In this document: piece after piece, positions 59,101-64,000 of the stretch | How the letters are laid out: each line of letters opens with the position of its first letter | Position numbering within the stretch: position 1 is the first letter of the stretch | NCBI RefSeq assembly: GCF_964019385.1 | Contig: NC_088654.1 | Location: 22,638,137 to 22,702,136 of the forward strand | Direction: 5' to 3' | Length of the DNA: 64,000 nt | Source: Sycon ciliatum | Lineage: Eukaryota > Porifera > Calcarea > Leucosolenida > Sycettidae | Program-made: the position numbers and the translations under genes | The notes under the pieces: generated by a model | Told to the model about the DNA's origin: nothing | The model's database searches: none | The model's input: only the letters and a program-made list of their open reading frames with translations

Positions 59101-61397
59101 AATTGACATGTTGTCAAATATGGTCAAAATTTGACAATTTCTCCCCTTTCTTCCCGTTTCAAGTTCAGAACTTGAATACCGACCATCCTGATCCTGTTTT
59201 ATAGCTGGACATAGGGATGTGCTTCAAGAAAAAAAGCCACATTTCTCTAAATCACTCGCCCAAGGCTGCTGAAAGCTGAAAATCTCCAAGTTTGGCGCTT
59301 GTCGCCGTGAATCTTCACTTTGCGACTAAAGTATTCACAGCAGTGCCAAAATTTCTAGGTCATTGAATGTGGGTGCCAGCGGCCTACAAGAAAACAAAAA
59401 ATGAAATCAACACGACCACTCACATTACAGCTGGGTCATGTTATAGAGAGATGCATGAAAATTGACAGGTGGTCAAATATGGTCAAAATTTGACAATTTC
59501 TCACCTTTCTTCCCGTTTCAAGCTCAGAACTTGAATATTGACCATCCTGATCCTGTTTTATAGCTGGACATAGGGAGGTGCACTTAGGAAGAAAGCCACA
59601 TTTCTCTAAACAACTCGCCCAGGGCTGCTGAAAGCTGAAAATAACCTATCTCTAAGTTTGGCGCTTGTCGCCGTGAATCTTCACTTTGCGACTAAAATAT
59701 TCACAGCAGTGCCAAAATTTCTAGATCAATTATTGTGGGTGCCAGAGGCCTACAAGCAAACAAAAAATGAGATCAATACGACCACTCACATTACAGCTGG
59801 GTCATGTTATAGAGAGATGCATTAAAATTGACAGGTGGTCAAATATTTTCAAAATGTGACAATTTCTCACCTTTCTTCCCGTTTCAAGCTCAGAACTTGA
59901 ATATTGACCATCCTGATCCTGTTTTATAGCTGGACATAGGGAGGTGTACCTAGCAAAAAAGCCACATTTCTCTAAACAACTCGCCCAGGGCTGCTGAAAG
60001 CTGAAAATAACCTATCTCCAAGTTATGGGCTTGTCGCCGTGAATCTTCACTTTGCGACTAAAGTATTCACAGCAGTGCCAAACTTTCTAGATCATTGAGT
60101 GTAGGTGCCAGCGGCCTACAAGCAAACAAAAAATGAAATCAATACGACCACTCACATCACAGCTGGGTCATGTAATAGAGAGATGCATTAAAATTGACAA
60201 GTGGTCAAATATGGTCAAAATTTGAAAATTTCTCACCTTTCTTCCCGTTTCAAGCTCAGAACTTGAATAATGACCATCCTGATCCTTTTTTATAGCTGGC
60301 CAAAGTTTGACAATTTCTCACCTTTCTTCCTGTTTGAAGCTCAGCACTTGAATAATGACCATCCTGATCCTGTTTAATAGCTGGACATAGGGAGGTGCAC
60401 CTAGAAGAAAAGCCACATTTCTGTAAACAACTCGCCCAGGGCTGCTGAAAGCTGAAAATAACCTATCTCCAAGTTTGGGGCTTGTCGCCGTGAATCTTCA
60501 CTTTGCGACTAAAGTATTCACAGCAGTGCCAAAATTTCTAGATCATTGGATGTGGGTGGCAGCGGCCTACAAGCAAACAAAAAATGAAATCAATACGACC
60601 ACTCACATTACAGCTGGGTCATGTTATAGAGAGATGCATTAAAATTGACAAGTTATAAAATATGGCCAAAGTTTGACAATTTCTCACCTTTCTTCCTGTT
60701 TGAAGCTCAGCACTTGAATAATGACCATCCTGATCCTGTTTAATAGCTGGACATAGGGAGGTGCACCTAGAAAAAAAGCCACATTTCTCCGAACAACTCG
60801 CCCAGGGCTGCTGAAAGCTGAAAATAACCTATCTCGAAGTTTGGGGCTTGTCGCCGTGAATCTTCACTTTGCGACTAAAGTATTCACAGCAGTGCCAAAA
60901 TTTCTGAGTTATTGCATGTGGGTGCCAGCGGCGTACAAGCAAACCAAAAATGAAATCAATACGACCACTCACATTACAGCGTGGTCATGTTATAGAGAGA
61001 TGCATTAAAATTGACAGGTGGTCAAAAGTGGTCAAAATTTGATAATTTCTCACCTTTCTTCCCGTTTCAAGCTCAGCACTGGAATAATGACCATCCTGAT
61101 CCTGTTTTGTAGCTGGACATAGGGAGGTGCACCGCGAAAAAAAGCCACATTTCTCTAAACAACTCGCCCAGGGCTGCTGAAAGCTGAAAACAACCTATCT
61201 CCAAGTTTGGGGCTTGTCGCCGTGAATCTTCACTTTGCGACCAAAGTATTCATAGCAGTGCCAAAATTTCTAGGTCATTGAATGTGGGTGCCAGCGACCT
61301 ACAAGCAAACAAAAAATAAAGTAAATACGACGACTCACATTACAGCTGGGTCATGTTATAGAGAGATGCATTAAAATTGACATGTTGTCAAATATGG

Positions 61398-61550
61398 TTG
61401 ATAAATATGGTGGTAAAAACACACCTGGCAATATGGCGGTAAACACACGCCTGCCCAAACACGCTCTCTAGGCTGCAAAGTTCTGGCACAGAGCTCTCCT
61501 TCTCACCACCACCACCATCAGTTCGCGCCTGGCGCCTGGTCGATGCATGG
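61398..61550. mobile_element. 153-bp insertion in the satellite, copy B
   Basis: Same 153 bp with a few substitutions, same 13-bp flanking duplication (61385-61397 and 61551-61563), at the same position in the monomer as copy A, 13.4 kb away. The upstream monomer (taaagtaaatacgacgactc) is also shared, so this is a copy of the whole block rather than a second insertion. Confidence 0.85.
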
Positions 61551-61728
61551 TTGTCAAATATGGTCAAAATTTGACAATTTCTCACCTTTCTTCCCGTTTA
61601 AAGCTCAGAGTTTGAATATTGACCATCCTGATCCTGTTTTATAGCTGGACATAGGGATGTGCACCTAGAAAAAAAGTCACATTTCTCTAAACAACTCGCC
61701 CAGGGCTGCTGAAAGCTGAAAATAACCT

Positions 61729-63190
61729 ATCTCGAAGTTTGGGGCTTGTCGCCGTGAATCTTCACTTTGCGACTAAAGTATTCACAGCAGTGATAAAATT
61801 TCTAGGTCATTGAATGTGGGTGCCAGCGGCCTACAAGAAAACAAAAATGAAATCAATACGACCACTCACATTACAGCTAGGTCATGTTATAGAGAGATGC
61901 TTTAAAATTGACAAGTTATCAAATATGGCCAAAATTTGACAATTTCTCACCTTTCCTCCTGTTTGAAGCCTCTAACATAAATAATGACCATCCTGATCCT
62001 GTTTGATAGCTGAACATAGAGAGGTGCACCGAGAACAAAAGCCACATTTCTCTAAACAACTCGCCCAGGGCTGCTGAAAGCTGAAAATAACCTATCTCCA
62101 AGTTTGGGGCTTGTCGCCGTGAATCTTCACTTTGCGACTAAAGTATTCACAGCATGGCCAAAATTTCTGGGGCATTGTATGTTGGTGCCAGCAGCCTACA
62201 AGCAAACAAAAAATGAAATCAATACGACCACTCACATTACAGCTGGATCGTGTTATAGAGAGATGCATTAAAATTGACAAGTGGTCAAATATGGTCAAAA
62301 TTTGACAATTTCTCACCTTTCTTCCCGTTTCAAGCTCAGAACATAAATAATGCCCATCCTGCTCCTGTTTATTAACTGGACATAGGGAGGTGCACAAAGG
62401 AAAAAAGCCACATTTCTCTAAACAACTCGCCCAGGATTGCTGAAAGCTGAAAATAACCTTTCTCCAAGTTTGGGGCTTGTCGCCGTGAATCTTCACTTTG
62501 CGACTAAAATATTCACAGCACTGCCAAAATTTCTAGGTCATTGAATGTGGGTGCCAGCGGCCTAAAAGGAAACAAAAAATGAAATCAATACGACCACTCA
62601 TATTACAGCTGGGTCATGTTATAGGGAGATGCATTAAAATTGACAAGTGCTCAAATATGGTCAAAATTTGACAATTTCTCACCTTTCTTCCCGTTTCAAG
62701 CTCAGGACATAAGTAATGACCATCCTAGTCCTGTTTATTAGCTGGACATAGGGAGGTGCACCAAGAAAAAAGCCACATTTCTCTAAACAACTCGCCCAGG
62801 GCTGCTGAAAGCTGAAAATAACCTATCTCCAAGTTTGGGGCTTGTCGCCGTGAATCTTCACTTTGCGACTAAATAATTCACAGCAGTGCCAAAATTTCTA
62901 CGTCATTGAATGTGGGTGCCAGCGGCCTACAAGGAAACAAAAAATGAAATCAATACGACCACTCACATTACAGCGTGGTCATGTTATAGAGAGATGCATT
63001 AAAATTGACAGGTCGTCAAATATGATGTAAAATTAGACAATTTCTCACCTTTCTTCCTGTTTGAAGCTCAGCACTTGAATAATGACCATTCTGATCCTGT
63101 TTTATAGCTGGACATAGGGAGATGCACCTAGAAAAAAAGCCACATTTCTCTAAACAACTCGCCCAGGGCTGCTGAAAGCTGAAAATAACC
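61729..63190 (+). repeat. Distant fourth copy of the four-monomer higher-order repeat
   Basis: The block of 39726-44110 reappears here, including ctcctgtttgaagcctctaa at 61957 and cagcatggccaaaatttctg, with a few private changes. It lies about 19 kb from the third copy and directly after the 153-bp insertion copy B. Confidence 0.88.
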
Positions 63191-64000
63191 TATCTCCAAG
63201 TTTGGGGCTTGTCGCCGTGAATCTTCACTTTGCGACAAAAGTATTTACAGCAGTGCCAAACTTTCTAGATCATTGAATGTGGGTGCCAGCGGCCTACAAG
63301 CAAACAATAAAAAGAAATCAATACCACCACTCACATTACAGCTGGGTCGTGTTATAGGGAGATGCATTAAAATTGACAGGTGGTCAAATATAGTCAAAAA
63401 TTGACAATTTCTCACCTTTCTTCCCGTTTCAAGCTCAGAACTTGAATAATGACCATCCTGATCCTGTTTTATAGCTGGACATAGGGAGGTGCACCTAGAA
63501 AAAAGCCACGTTTCTCTAAACAACTCGCCCAGGGCTGCTGAAAGCTGAAAATAACCTACATGTATCTCCAAGTTTGGGGCTTGTCGCCGTGAATCTTCAC
63601 TTTGCGACTAAAGTATTCACAGCAGTGCCAAAATTTCAAGGTCATTGTATGTGGGTGCCAGCGGCCTACAAGCAAACAAAAAATGAAATCAATACGACCA
63701 CTCACATTACAGCTGGGTCATGTTATAGAGAGATGCATTAAAATTGACAGGTGGTCAAATATGGTCAAAATTTGACTATTTCTCCCCTTTCTTCCCGTTT
63801 CAAGCTCAGAACTTGAATAATGACCATCCTGATCCTGTTTTATAGCTGGACATAGGGAGGTGCACCGCGAAAAAAAGCCACATTTCTCTAAACAACTCGC
63901 CCAGGGCTGCTGAAAGCTGAAAATAACCTATCTCCAAGTTTGGGGCTTGTCGCCGTGAATCTTCACTTTGCGACTAAAGTATTCACAGCAGTGCCAAAAT

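Larger units (their letters stand above)
33976..64000 (+). repeat. Main satellite array, about 366-bp unit, about 80 head-to-tail copies
   Basis: Every unit reads, in order: cgcccagggctgctgaaagc, ccaagtttggggcttgtcgc, cgtgaatcttcactttgcga, gtattcacagcagtgccaaa, tgccagcggcctacaagcaa, cactcacattacagctgggt, gagatgcattaaaattgaca, ttgacaatttctcacctttc, atgaccatcctgatcctgtt and agctggacatagggaggtgc. All copies share one orientation and the array runs off the window. Truncated or hybrid units mark recombination junctions near 36228, 36741, 37220, 59281 and 60298. Recurrent 60-134-codon minus-strand frames are by-products of a period divisible by three. Confidence 0.98.

Noticed and set aside
47405..63571. 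Recurring 60-134-codon minus-strand frames across the satellite (starting MEIGYFQLSAALGELF or similar)
   Set aside because: The unit is close to 366 bp, divisible by three, so one chance frame repeats in many monomers. Stops and frameshifts appear freely in other units, and no start context, domain or splice structure supports translation.
28866..64000. CRISPR-like reading of the direct repeats
   Set aside because: Repeats are 366 bp, contiguous and without unique spacers; the host is eukaryotic. It is a satellite.

Overview
This is eukaryotic, animal-type genomic DNA. The evidence is one long gene split into 11 exons by GT-AG introns of up to 3 kb, a recognisable metazoan cytoskeletal protein (cytospin, the SPECC1/SPECC1L family), many (TG)n tracts and minisatellites, several short inverted-repeat DNA transposons, and a very large satellite array. 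No bacterial features (operons, Shine-Dalgarno sites, CRISPR) are present. An invertebrate is likely. I cannot fix the clade from sequence alone; a sponge or other early-branching marine animal would fit the style of the genome.

Layout. (1) 1-1000: the 5' end of a minus-strand gene (first coding exon 537 down to 246, Ser/Asn-rich, not identified) next to a CpG-rich segment at about 700-960 that looks like a divergent promoter. (2) 1000-7500: intergenic DNA with one weak plus-strand ORF (1197-1433), tandem repeats (12-, 16- and 40-bp units) and a foldback element. (3) 7515-27981, plus strand: a cytospin-like gene. My 11-exon model is phase-consistent throughout and gives about 1097 aa: Ser/Ala-rich N-terminus, long Asp/Glu-rich tracts, a coiled-coil middle, a Ser-rich linker and a C-terminal calponin-homology domain. 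Its introns hold a decayed mariner-type transposase, five inverted-repeat elements or copies (one a piggyBac-type element in a TTAA site, nested in another repeat), and many minisatellites. (4) 27982-28865: short spacer. (5) 28866-64000 (window end): a head-to-tail satellite with a unit of about 366 bp. Units are strongly diverged nearest the gene (28.9-30.6 kb), intermediate at 30.6-33.3 kb, and homogeneous with higher-order repeats from 34 kb on. Insertions flanked by 13-bp target duplications interrupt the array, including a tRNA-like composite with a 90-bp hairpin.

The cytospin gene is the only confidently identified functional gene. Proteins of this family bind actin through the CH domain and microtubules through the coiled-coil part. 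The most interesting structure is the satellite. It shows the homogeneity gradient expected of a centromeric or pericentromeric array edge, multi-monomer higher-order repeats, and a motif matching 7 of 9 core CENP-B-box positions in many monomers. It begins less than 1 kb from the stop codon of the cytospin gene.
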